Source: Pomphorhynchus laevis
Taxonomy: Eukaryota > Acanthocephala > Palaeacanthocephala > Echinorhynchida > Pomphorhynchidae
DNA: 64,000 bases
Assembly (NCBI GenBank): GCA_012934845.2
Contig: WNNJ02002309.1
Location: forward strand, 1-64,000
Direction of reading: 5' to 3'
Of the stretch, positions 46,324-55,470 are shown in pieces (the stretch's first letter is position 1; every line of letters begins with the position of its first letter). Made by a program: the position numbers and the translations under genes. The notes beneath the pieces were generated by a model. That model saw only the letters and a program-made list of their open reading frames with translations. It did not search any database and was not told where the DNA came from.

Positions 46324-47030
46324 ATAATTCTATATCTGACTGTGTTAAACTGTGCTCCCGGAGCTAATAAGCTTCAGTTTCATAATTGTAGATGTTGCCA
46401 AAAACCGGAGTTCGATTACAAGTAGAGCAGACTTCCTTATCACTCCTAGACGAGCTGATGGTAGCCGGCAGCACTCATCAGTAGGGTGAACTACCATCAG
46501 TCGTTTCGGATGCCTTGTGATATATTAAATAGGCATTTCCGAGAATTTGCTAACGTGGTAGCATGGGCATAGCCTCTTTAAACTAACCATGTGCTTTCCG
46601 GACCATCCTCATTTTATTCGGCAGGAATTTTACTTGCTGTCGTTGCTTGCTTTCTCACAGGATCCTTTGGAGGATACATTTTTATAATTCTATATTTGAC
46701 TGTGTTAAAATGTGCTCCGAGAGCTAATAAGCTTAAGTTTCATAATTGTAGATGTTGCCAAAAACCTGAGTTCGATTACAAGTAGAGCAGAGTTCCTTAT
46801 CACTCCTAGACGAGCTGATGGTAGCCGGCAGCGCTCGTCAGTAGGGTGAACTACCATCAGTCGTTTCGGCTGCCTTGTGATATATTAAATAGGCATTTCC
46901 GAGAATTTGCTAACGTGGTAGCATGGTTATAGCCTCTTTAAACTAACCATGTGCTTTCCGGACCATCCTAATTTTATTCGGCAGGAATTTTACTTGCTGT
47001 CGTTGCTTGCTTTCTCACAGGATCTTTATA
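46324..47030. repeat. Family B tandem repeat, 360-bp unit, two copies
   Basis: ATAATTCTATAT.TGACTGTG at 46324 recurs at 46684, a period of exactly 360. Shared blocks run through AGATGTTGCCAAAAACC, CTAACGTGGTAGCATGG and GCTTTCTCACAGGATC. The second copy ends near 47022. The two units are about 95% identical by eye. Each contains the hammerhead-like core on the minus strand. The 360-bp size and ribozyme content resemble retrozymes, small non-autonomous tandem retroelements. Confidence 0.85.
46800..46874 (-). ncRNA. Hammerhead-like motif with permuted strand order (family B, unit 2)
   Basis: Minus strand, 5' to 3': stem II strand GGCAGCC, GAAA (46864-46867), stem III strand ACGACTGATGGTAG (46851-46864), stem I strand TTCACCCTA (46842-46850), CTGACGAG (46834-46841), stem II strand CGCTGCC (46827-46833), GG, stem III strand CTACCATCAGCTCGT (46810-46824), cleavage-site C of GUC (46809), stem I strand TAGGAGTGA (46800-46808). 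Stem II: GGCAGC/GCTGCC plus the closing C-G. Stem III: 14 pairs with one bulge. Stem I: TAGG/CCTA and GTGA/TCAC around one bulge. Unit 1 (46438-46516) has CTGATGAG instead; the changed base is the tolerant N of CUGANGA. Confidence 0.55.
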
Positions 47031-47094
47031 TATAAGCCGCAAAAATAGACAGAAATAAATCAGAGCACTTGATGTGTTTTTTTTAATAAAAAAA

Positions 47095-48660
47095 ACACAT
47101 AATAAAATATAATAATAAAATATGGATAATAAAATATATTATTTATTATTCATCCATAAATATTTTTCACTAAAGATTAAAAATTTATTTTTAATAATAT
47201 TTTGTTGATTTATATATTTTACTATTTTCTGTTTGATTTTATTTTTGAATTATTTAAATAATTTTGAAGAAAGCGAATATCGTTGCAATTCTTAAAATTT
47301 CATTATTTAATAAATTATATATAATTTTATAAATTATATAAATTATAAATTTATATAATTTATTTGAAGAAAGCTTATATCGTTGCAATTCTTAAAATTT
47401 CATTATTTAATAAATTATATATAATTTATAGCGTCAGATTTAAATAAATCTAAAATAGGGTATAAACTCCTACCACCATTAGGACGAAAAATTTGTAATT
47501 ATAATAAAGAATTAAAATCAATATGTAACGATAATATTAGAAACATAATGGAAACAAAATGCAATTGTAAAAGTCTTAGTTTTGATAAAATAAATGAACA
47601 TATATGTACCCATAATCTAGAATTAATTGAAAATTGTGAATTAAGAAAGCTGCTATCGAAAGGGTATAAATATAGATTAAATAACAACAACGACAAAAAT
47701 AAAATTTACAATTCGTTATATAATAACTTAAATGATTACTTTAGTAAGCTGATTAATAGTGAAAGCTCGAATATATCTAAGATAAAAATTTGAAAAGATT
47801 ATATATTTGATAAAATTAAAAATAAAATAAAATAACAAACAATTATAAAAGGAAAGATAAAATTAATAAAGATATGTATAAAGAACTTACTAAATTAAAG
47901 GATAACTATATAACAACAACTATTGACAAAGCTAGTAATAACTTTGTCTTCATATGCAAAAAGCTTTATTATGATATACTAATGAAAGAGGTTAATTCTA
48001 ATGATTTAAATGTAAATCCAACATATGAACGTAGTGAGTTGAGTTTAGAAACAATTATTACAAGTCACTGTTCTATAATGGATAAAAAGGGTATAAAGGT
48101 TGAATCAGATAATAAAACTATACCTATATTATATTGGAATCCAAAATTACATAAAAATCCAATAAAACCTAGGTTCATATGTAGTGCGTTTAAATGTACA
48201 TTAAAACCACTTTCTGTCTATATGAATAAAATACTTAAAGTAATTAAAGCACACTTTAAAAAATATTGCAAGTAATCGAAATTAATACTGGTATAAAACA
48301 CTATTTCAGTATTAATTCTAACGCATATCTAACAAAAATTAAATAATTTTGAATAATTTAAATAATTTTGAATAATTATTTAAAATTAGCTAATATCTTA
48401 AAATTTCATTATTTAATAAATTATATATATAATTTATTAAATGATGAAATTTTAAGAATTGTTACGATATTAGCTTTCTTCAAAATTATTTAAATAATTC
48501 AAAAATAAAATCAAACAGAAAATATTAAATTATATAAATCAACAAAATATTATTAAAAATAAATTTTAAATCTTTGGCGAAAAATATTTATAAATGGATA
48601 ATAAATAATATATTTTGTATTAGAAGAAGATATACTAAATAATATATATATACTATCTTC
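47095..48660 (+). mobile_element. Naiad-type PLE copy flanked by inverted 3' ends (PLE1b)
   Basis: The body at 47425-48320 is almost identical to PLE1a 17925-18800, including CNCKSLSFDKINEHICTHNL and LYWNPKLHKNPIKPRFICSA, with the RT palm missing. 48420-48660 carries the thumb end and 3' UTR start in the same direction (AAATTTTAAGAATTG, ATGGATAATAAATAATAT). 47095-47310 carries the same segment in reverse orientation, so the body lies between inverted copies of its own 3' end. Frames are broken in several places. The high similarity to PLE1a suggests recent activity of the family. Confidence 0.7.
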
Positions 48661-48760
48661 TACCCAACAATTGTTCTTAATCACTTTAACTTTAACTATT
48701 TCTTTAAATATTATCTTATTTAATTTAATCACTTTTAAAGACTGGTAGTAGATATTACAT

Positions 48761-48815
48761 TAAAACTCCGCCGTGGCTGGTCCCAAGCCCGTGCTGGGCA
48801 AGGATGAGGGTTGGC
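48761..48815 (+). ncRNA. Twister-like ribozyme motif, second copy
   Basis: Reads AACTC, CGCCGTGGCTGGTCCCAAGC, CCG, TGCTGGGCAAGGATGAGG, GTT. The central GGTCCCAAGCCCG matches the twister consensus better than the copy at 45.46 kb. AACTC/GGGTT can pair as an outer stem, and the trailing GGATGAGGGTTGG block is shared with the first copy. Confidence 0.45.
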
Positions 48816-48867
48816 GATATACTTTGTGACAAGCCAGCCGTAAAACAAAACCGTCGCATCAACAGTA

Positions 48868-48965
48868 TGAAATGCTGTCTCAATGAACTTCGCGAGAGGC
48901 GACTACAATGGTACGGTCACGTTCTCCGCGCAAACATAGAACCAAATAGAGACAGAAAAGGCTGA
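48868..48965 (+). mobile_element. LINE RT C-terminal fragment
   Basis: An open stretch reads MKCCLNELRERRLQWYGHVL then RANIEPNRDRKG and stop. The RRLQWYGHVLRA block corresponds to the LRWFGHVxRM box near the C-terminus of RTE-type and related LINE proteins. It lies just after the twister-like motif in the same direction, so the motif may belong to a neighbouring element joined here. Confidence 0.5.
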
Positions 48966-49184
48966 CTCCGTAACAAAGCGGAACAAACGCTTAAGAAAAA
49001 TAAAAGTAGATTACATTTAGGAATATTATACGTTTTATAAATGGATGATGTTTTAGACAGATTGGAAACGCTTGGCATTTTTTTATTAAATTCTTCGTTA
49101 ATATTCTTAAATTCATCTTCTCTCTCGACTATGCTTTTCTTAAAACTTGTTGTCTTCTCGATAATTGTTCTTAATCACTTTAAC

Positions 49185-49689
49185 ATAGTCCTATAGTAGT
49201 TCTATCACTGATTTTTTTGCAAATAATATCTGAAAAAAATTAATAATTGCCAATATTTTATAGATATTAATATAAATACCTGAAGATAATAACACCTGCA
49301 AAATATTTTGGGGATACTGCAAAGTAACTATCTCTTTTATTTGATTGCAACTATCATATACACAGAATCATTTATTACGCCTATACAAACCTTGACAATG
49401 CCACTGATCCGTCTCGCTCCTCAACAAACTGTATTTCCTATAATCCTTGTTTCATGATTTTTACAAGTATAAAGATCTTTGGATTTCACCTTTACATATT
49501 GACCCTTAAATCTTTTCTTTGTCTTAAATTCGAAGTATCCTTCTGCACCTGATCACCTGAACGTTCTTGGTTTATATTTTGACAACAGGTTAATTACTCA
49601 CATGTTAATTACTCCTATATAATTACGCTATTAATTACTCCTAATTAATTAATAATTAGGATATTAATACGATATAAATCAACTCAATA
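49185..49689. other. AT-rich stretch without a recognisable gene
   Basis: No recognised coding region or shared repeat. Near 49590-49670 there are simple TTAATTACTCC/TAATTAG repeats. Confidence 0.45.
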
Positions 49690-50000
49690 AATTTCAACCC
49701 TTAAACTGAAAACGTTTATAGATGGATAATAAATAATATACTTTGTATTAGAATAATATACTAGATAATCAAATTTAATCAGAGAAAATACGTCATTTGT
49801 ATGTATTTGGCCCCGATGCTATGTTGGATCGAGGAATAGGGGCCGAAACTTGATTACATAGCAGTTCCTCCTGATGACCTATAATCCTTATTCTGATGCA
49901 TTGCCTATGTTTATTAGTCAATTCATAAAAATTGACTTGCTTTTAAGTTTCAATTTTTTATTTTAACTTTATACTAACTTGATATAAATTATATTAAATC
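49690..50000 (+). mobile_element. Solo 3' end of the Naiad-type PLE
   Basis: Aligns with PLE1a 19690-19985 from ATGGATAATAAATAATATAC through the ribozyme-like region to TTAGTCAATTCATAAAAAT. The ribozyme-like strands are GAGGAA, ATAGGGGCCGAAAC, TTCCTC, CTGATGA and CCTAT. Compared with PLE1a both halves of stems I and II have changed so as to keep pairing, but the base pair before the cleavage site is lost (AUC). Confidence 0.7.
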
Positions 50001-50164
50001 TTATATTAAAATTATTAATTATTTAATAATTAATAAATTATTAATAATAATTTACCTGATATACAATTCCTCACTTACCTGATATACAATTCTCTCAGAC
50101 GGGCTATATAAATATATTTCATTAACAAATACTTATATTATATTAAAACTACAGCTTAAAGTTT

Positions 50165-50470
50165 CTTTATCATTTCTTTAAAATGTTTTTAACCGCGTTG
50201 TTTTTGACAATCTGCAAAGAACCCACCATATTAACTCGAGAAAATGTAAGCGAGCGCGTCTCTAGACCTGTCTGTACAATAAATCTAGATGCTTTCATAC
50301 TTATGATGACGGTAAAAATAAGCGAGTGATGTTCATCCGATTGGCGTGTGACGTTACAAGGTCCATCATCATTAAGATGATTTTGCAAATAATTTGGAAG
50401 GATTTGGATGATGTTTGAAATATAAGAGCAGTAGATTGCCGCACCCCAGGGTAGGGTTACACCATACATT
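50165..50470 (-). mobile_element. Possible LINE RT thumb fragment
   Basis: The minus-strand ORF of 99 codons begins MYGVTLPWGAAIYCSYISNI with a preceding HLKTLAKL. The KLxYGVxLWGAxxxSNIxxxxxxQN pattern is found in the thumb of Jockey-like RTs. The remainder of the ORF does not match what usually follows, so the assignment is weak. An independent short gene is the alternative. Confidence 0.3.
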
Positions 50471-51147
50471 AATTTCGCAAGTGTTTTGAGGTGAATCTTA
50501 ATTACTACATACTGTCAGTAGAAGCGTAAATACTTTTAACGTAATTATACAGAAAGCTGAACACGCTAGTATGGCCGATATTGCGCTAGCCTTATGGACG
50601 GCACAAAATTGTAAGAAGCACATTCGTTGCTTATCTGTAAGAATATAGTATCTACTCGCATGAATGCTTTATACAGGGCATCCATTTTGATGGGCGGACT
50701 CTTGATGTCATCTATGCCACTAATTAAGAATATAAGTAAGCAAGTTCGTGACGTTACCTAGGGATAATACGCAGTATTTTATTGGGTCCATTGGTTAAAT
50801 CGACGGCTTTAAGGTGTTGTCTTTACTTCTTGAAATTGGATCGAAATCCTGATATCATGAAAATGCCTTTAAAGCAAAATTGACAGTGAGAAGCAGCTGT
50901 ATCGAAAATATTAATTTCTCATTCATAGTTGACAACCGTTATTATTTCAAATGTTTGTATTATTGCTTGATTAACAATATTTATTGATTTTTTGTAAATT
51001 TTGTCAATTGCTTAATGCAATTCTTACTTTTAGTAAAAATTCACATTTTAATATTTAATCCAAAAGAGTTTGTTTATATATAAAATAAAGTTACAAAATA
51101 AAATTTGTCTAGTTAATCTAAACGTTTTCGTGAGATCGTCTCATTAA
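50471..51147. other. Region downstream of SLU7
   Basis: No firm gene. If SLU7 has C-terminal exons they would lie here on the minus strand, but I found no stretch resembling the missing conserved C-terminal block (HTHIWGSYW-type). It may include the 5' side of the LINE fragment at 50165-50470. Confidence 0.4.
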
Positions 51148-51150
51148 AGT

Positions 51151-52389
51151 TTATTTAGCCAATTTACTTATTTTTAATGACACAGGATCATCAACTTCAG
51201 ACGGAATCGAGCAAAATACTGATTCACTAACTTCAACGGGACGCTCTTGTAAATGCTCCTCTCCTCCATATGTATTAAGTATTGATCGCTTCATATCACT
51301 CATATACTCAGCTTTTTTCACTCTGAATTGTTTATGTAATAACTGCAATTTTGTCGGATCGGCTTGCTGATGGACCACTATCCCCTTTTCATGTGACTCC
51401 CAAGCAAATAACTGTGACTGGACAAAATTTTTTGCGTCTCCACTAGTTCTTACATAATTGTCGCCAGTAAATAAAGTATTTACGTGATCACTAGTGGAAC
51501 GTTTACCCAATAATGGATCTCCTCTCATTGAACGTGATTTCGGATCATAATACGCACTTTCTGGATCCAGATTTAATAAATATTTCGCCGTGTCTTCTCG
51601 TATTCTTAGATTTCTTACACTAATGCGTTGTTTACTATCAACCTTCTGTCCTGGCATGTCCATTTCCTCTGCGTACCGTTCTTCGTCCTCTTCACCATCA
51701 TCATCGTTATGGTTATCGGTGTTTTCAATTGGTAGGTCCTCTGCTCCTTGACTATTTGATGCAACGATTTCACCCAAATCTTTCATTCGCTTTTTTAGCT
51801 CCTCTAGCTTGGAAAATTCGGCAAGTACTACATTCTGATGAACAGATACGTCGACACCGTTCCACCTATCACGTTTACCCTCCCAATTTAGGTTCAAATT
51901 TGGTTGCTTACAATCAGCTGGGCGTATTGGACCTCCGCCATATTTAGCTCCAATTTTTCGAGGTCTTTCCAAGCATTCTTTACGTTTATGACTTGTTGAT
52001 CCACAATTTTCACAGGATCCAGGCTTAAAACGGATTACAATCTCGTCCTTGTCTTGTATGGTCTCATCAGCACGTTTATACCAGTTTCGAATACCATCAT
52101 ATTTTGCTATTTTTTCAGGGTGATTTCTTTGATGTTTTAAAGTGGGCCGAGAATGATCGTAGCTTACATACCATGGCACATCGACCATATATTGAGGTAT
52201 ATGCGGATTAATGTCATGACCTTGCTCATCTACAGCAGCTGGAGCGGAACCTGCTTTTCTGAGTTCTTCTAATTCTTTGAGTTTTCTATATTCCTCGCGT
52301 GTTTGTTTACGTTGAGGAATTTCATCACCATAGCGGCTTGATTCTTTTGCAATTTCGGATGGTGGTGCAGAAAAGTGTTGTTGAGACAT
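51151..52389 (-). CDS. SLU7: Pre-mRNA-splicing factor SLU7, single-exon, short C-terminus
   Basis: SLU7 acts in the second catalytic step of pre-mRNA splicing in the nucleus, helping choose the 3' splice site. This 412-codon intact ORF has the family's N-terminal block (NPHIPQYMVDVPWYV, residues 61-75; RPTLKHQRNHPEK, 81-93), the CCHC zinc knuckle SCENCGSTSHKRKECLERPR (Cys126, Cys129, His134, Cys139), NWEGKRDRWNG, an acidic stretch, then DMPGQKVDSKQRISVRNLRI and DPESAYYDPKSRSMR, and ends soon after LNTYGGEEHL. Animal SLU7 proteins run on for roughly 170 more residues; here the last ~25 residues do not resemble the family. Either the ORF is truncated, or an exon end lies near AAGTAAAT at the 3' end and the rest is spliced on. 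AATAAA overlaps the stop codon. No intron interrupts it, unlike vertebrate SLU7, so a retrocopy or an intron-poor genome are both possible. Identity is certain; completeness is not. Confidence 0.9.
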   Translation of the reverse strand: MSQQHFSAPPSEIAKESSRYGDEIPQRKQTREEYRKLKELEELRKAGSAPAAVDEQGHDINPHIPQYMVDVPWYVSYDHSRPTLKHQRNHPEKIAKYDGIRNWYKRADETIQDKDEIVIRFKPGSCENCGSTSHKRKECLERPRKIGAKYGGGPIRPADCKQPNLNLNWEGKRDRWNGVDVSVHQNVVLAEFSKLEELKKRMKDLGEIVASNSQGAEDLPIENTDNHNDDDGEEDEERYAEEMDMPGQKVDSKQRISVRNLRIREDTAKYLLNLDPESAYYDPKSRSMRGDPLLGKRSTSDHVNTLFTGDNYVRTSGDAKNFVQSQLFAWESHEKGIVVHQQADPTKLQLLHKQFRVKKAEYMSDMKRSILNTYGGEEHLQERPVEVSESVFCSIPSEVDDPVSLKISKLAK

Positions 52390-52500
52390 CTTAAATACTT
52401 ATTTTTTATTATTTTACATTAAATTAAAGTTAATATTTGATAATTTTTGGGTTTTGTGACTTTCTAAAATTGTTTATCATTGAAACCGATAATTAATAAA

Positions 52501-52565
52501 AGATCTTACGTGGATGACTTATTGATCCACAATTTTGGCAGGATCCAGGCTTAAAACTGATTACA
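52501..52565 (-). pseudogene. Duplicated SLU7 zinc-knuckle fragment
   Basis: The minus strand encodes FKPGSCQNCGSISHPRK, matching SLU7 residues 121-137 (FKPGSCENCGSTSHKRK). At the DNA level CCACAATTTT..CAGGATCC and AGGCTTAAAAC.GATTACAA are shared with 51990-52045. The fragment lies about 110 bp upstream of the SLU7 start codon on the same strand; the last Cys of the knuckle is lost. It is probably a partial duplication, or the only visible part of an older SLU7 copy. Confidence 0.75.
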
Positions 52566-53713
52566 AACCAATTTAGATACTTTAGAGCAGGCTTATTATA
52601 CAAAAAGAAATTTTGTATTTCATGCTATTCGCTTTTTTGCTATAGTGATGCTACTGAAGAAAGGTAAATAAAGTATATAATATTTCTTTAATTGATAAAG
52701 CTCCGTTAGATACATGTATCTCAAGTTTCTTATAAATTTATATAGTCATTGAATAAAAGTAAGTCATTTGTAATTAATTAGTTTTTTAGAAAACAAAATT
52801 CGAGATCTGAAAAAATGCGATATCTCTGAATCAAATGCAAGCGTTGATTAATTCACTGCAGGAAAGACTGTCCATATAAAAGGGTCCATTTAAATAAAAA
52901 CTATTTTAAACGAATAAGCGATAGTACATGAATGAACAAAGAAAATAAAAAATTGTTCAAGTTAATATATGGAAAGACTCAATTTATATTTGCAAAGTTC
53001 AGATTAAAATAAAAATAATTACATTTTAAGAAAAATAAAGGATTTCAAATATAAAACCGAAAAACTCGTTAGAACAAATTAGGCTATAGCTTTTAAAAGG
53101 GCCAAAAGTGAATTTTTGAAAACGACAAGTTTTAGTTGAGATAATTTAAAATAAACAGACCTCTGCAAGAATTATCTGAATAAAATAGTCTGAATTATTA
53201 AAGAAAATTACGGAAAAGCAAGTTAAGCTTTTAAATAGACAGACGCAATAATTTTGTATAAAAGGTCTTTTAAACTAGAATACGGGGAAATATAAATATT
53301 ATTCGTGATTATTTTATAAATGAAAGGAATAAATATTGTTGTATTTTTGTTATAAATTATAATATTGCAATCTAACTAATGATGGTAGCCGCTGACGAAA
53401 TATCGAATTGGCATTTATTTGAGAGTAATGCAATAAAAACTTCTCGGTCAGTATCAGTTAATTTAATTCAAAAAGCCCTTTAATTTAATTTAATTAATAA
53501 AATTAATTAATTATGTAATTAATTTAATTAATTAATTATTTAATTAAGCCAGTTAATTTAATTTAAAATAGCCTACAATTACCTAACATTATTATGCATA
53601 AGAAGCTAATCGATATCTAGCCTATCAAATATATTTTGAATAATAACATATTTTAGTGTTTTAACATATTATTACATTATTATATTGACTACAATTAAAA
53701 AATATTTATTTTT
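52566..53713. other. AT-rich stretch upstream of SLU7
   Basis: No gene recognised. 53455-53575 is a low-complexity run of TTAATTTAATTAATT-type repeats. The SLU7 promoter would lie near its right-hand start codon (52390-52500). Confidence 0.5.
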
Positions 53714-54890
53714 TACGTGGCAAATGCGTGCCGGCGCACCCTAACATGATCACAACAACAATAAATGTAAATCATGTTTTGAGGAGGTGAATACGGAGGC
53801 GTGATTTGAATGCAATAAAAGATGGAGCGCGACGGACGTCGAGTGGGAGCTGATTCCAGGCGAGTGGGGCAGCGATGAGAAAGGATCGAAGACTGTAATT
53901 ATTAGAATAATTGGGACAGTAGAGGAAGAGGAAATTCCGGGAACGAGTGATATAGAGGTGGGGTGATTGTCGTCTAATAAAGGGAGGTGATGAACGATGG
54001 GGAGCCGACAGCGATGAGACCAAAACTTACGAGTAGGCGAAGTTTGATGCGGATGTAGATGGTGGGCCAGGAGAGTTGGGCAAGATATGTGGATATGTGG
54101 TCAAAGCAACGGAGACGAAAGAGCACTCGGACGGCAGAGTTGATGATGCGTTGTAGGGGTAGGATGATGGATTTGGAGAATTGACGAAAAGGCTGAGGCG
54201 GTAATTGATTTTAGGGAAAAGAAACGATGAAAGAATAGACATACAAAAACGGAAGTCGATAAGGGGCGGAAACGACGGATGTCACTGAGAATTAAGTTAG
54301 ACGAGCGGACCTTGTCACGGACGAAGGGTTTAAGGGAAAGGTGATCATCAAAATGGAAGCCTAAGAAAGTGAGATTGTGGACCATGGGGATGATCGATGA
54401 GGCAAAAGATACAGTGGGAGGAGATATGTTTGGTTTACGGGGGAGGATGGGAGGATCTACATTATTTTGGACTTGTCGGGCTTTAGAACGAGATGGTGAT
54501 TGGAGAGACGTTTGTAGATAGAATAAAGACAGTTGGAGACAGAAATGCCGATATCGTGTATGCGATGTGCGAGTGCATGAGCATAGATGAGGATGTCATT
54601 GGTGTATTGCATGACGTCAAAGGAGTAAGGTTTGATAAACGGAGAGAGATCGCCAAGCAGAAAAGAGAAAAGCAGGGTACCTAGGACTGAACATTTGGGA
54701 CCTCGCAAAAAATAGGGATGGGAGGGGAGGAAGATGAATTAGAACAGACGCGAAAGGAACGGTCGGATAGATATGAGGCAAACCATGCTACGTAGGAGGA
54801 AGAAAAGTCGTAATCATAACGAAGGCAAGAGAGGAGGACGGAGTTGTCGACAATGTCGAATGCGGAGGAGAGGTCGAGGGAGTATACTAT
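53714..54890 (-). mobile_element. CR1/L2-like LINE, RT and 3' end (copy c)
   Basis: Minus strand, 5' to 3': YYLDLSSAFDIVDNSVLLSC (RT motif A, about 54820-54880), SSYVAWFASYLSDRSFRV, GPKCSVLGTLLF (motif B, GxPQGSVLGPLLF degraded), VMQYTNDILIYAHALAH (motif C, normally YADD), HHLVLKPDKSKIM, VHNLTFLGFHFDDHLS (54330-54385), and RSFLIAAPLAWNQLPLDVRR near the end (53800-53870). It is the same family as the copies at 8-10 kb, sharing the 3' UTR block GCAAATGCGTG. Broken in several frames. It is cut at 54890, where PLE2 begins. Confidence 0.8.
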
Positions 54891-54894
54891 ATGA

Positions 54895-55264
54895 ATTATT
54901 TCATATAGTGAAAGAATTCACTACTTATCATTACCTGATGCTGATAAAATGAAACCGTTGGATAATCGCCCAGGTAAATTTTACTTTCTTCCAAAAATAC
55001 ACAAAGCGCAAAGGCCTTTTATAGGAAGAACTATTGTAAACTGCATTGAGACACCAACTGAAATGCTGTCTAAATTTATCCATCAAGAATTATTGGCACT
55101 TATGTCATATGCACCGTCGTTTATCAGTTGCACAAGTGATTTTATCAATCGATTTGAAAGCTATTAAAAGCTCACTTAATAGCGAGTACATTTTGGTAAC
55201 AGCATATGTAGAATCGCCATACACGAATATTCCAATGAATATGGGACTAAGGACGCTTAAATAA
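54895..55264 (+). mobile_element. Canonical Penelope-like element, RT N-terminal part (PLE2)
   Basis: Plus strand: RPGKFYFLPKIHKAQRPFIG, then RTIVNCIETPTEMLSKFIHQ, then YAPSFISCTSDFINRFES and, in a neighbouring frame, LVTAYVESPYTNIP (motif A, usually LVTxDVxSLYTNIP). This is the fingers and motif A of a PLE RT with the GIY-YIG nuclease at the C-terminus, unlike PLE1. After about 55264 the sequence turns into an (AT)n tract; motifs B and C are missing. It continues at 56461. Confidence 0.75.
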
Positions 55265-55274
55265 ACTAAGGACG

Positions 55275-55275
<1 letters not shown>

Positions 55276-55336
<61 letters not shown>
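55276..55336. repeat. (AT)n microsatellite, 61 bp
   Basis: An uninterrupted TA run at the junction between PLE2 and the family A array. The Ile-Tyr repeat ORF on the minus strand is an artefact of it. Confidence 0.95.
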
Positions 55337-55338
<2 letters not shown>

Positions 55339-55470
55339 GTGATTTGTTGTTTGAACCGCCTGTTGTGATCCTTTTTCCATTCGGATTCAATTTAATAATT
55401 ATTCAAACAATTTAATTATTTAAACAACTCTGTTGTTTAAATAATTAAATTGTTTAAATAATTATATATA

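Larger units (their letters stand above)
48669..49184. repeat. 22-bp direct repeats bracketing a LINE-tail insertion
   Basis: AATTGTTCTTAATCACTTTA+AC occurs perfectly at 48669-48690 and 49163-49184. Between them (472 bp) lie the twister-like motif and an RT C-terminal fragment. This looks like a target-site duplication from a retrotransposition event, although a poly(A) tail is not visible. Confidence 0.6.

Noticed and set aside
46324-47030. CRISPR array
   Set aside because: The repeats are 360-bp tandem units, not short repeats with unique spacers, and the genome is eukaryotic.
51729-51947. Plus-strand ORF overlapping SLU7
   Set aside because: It is the antisense shadow of a conserved gene and shows no motif of its own.
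55105-55380. Minus-strand ORF with an Ile-Tyr repeat
   Set aside because: It is the translation of an (AT)n microsatellite.
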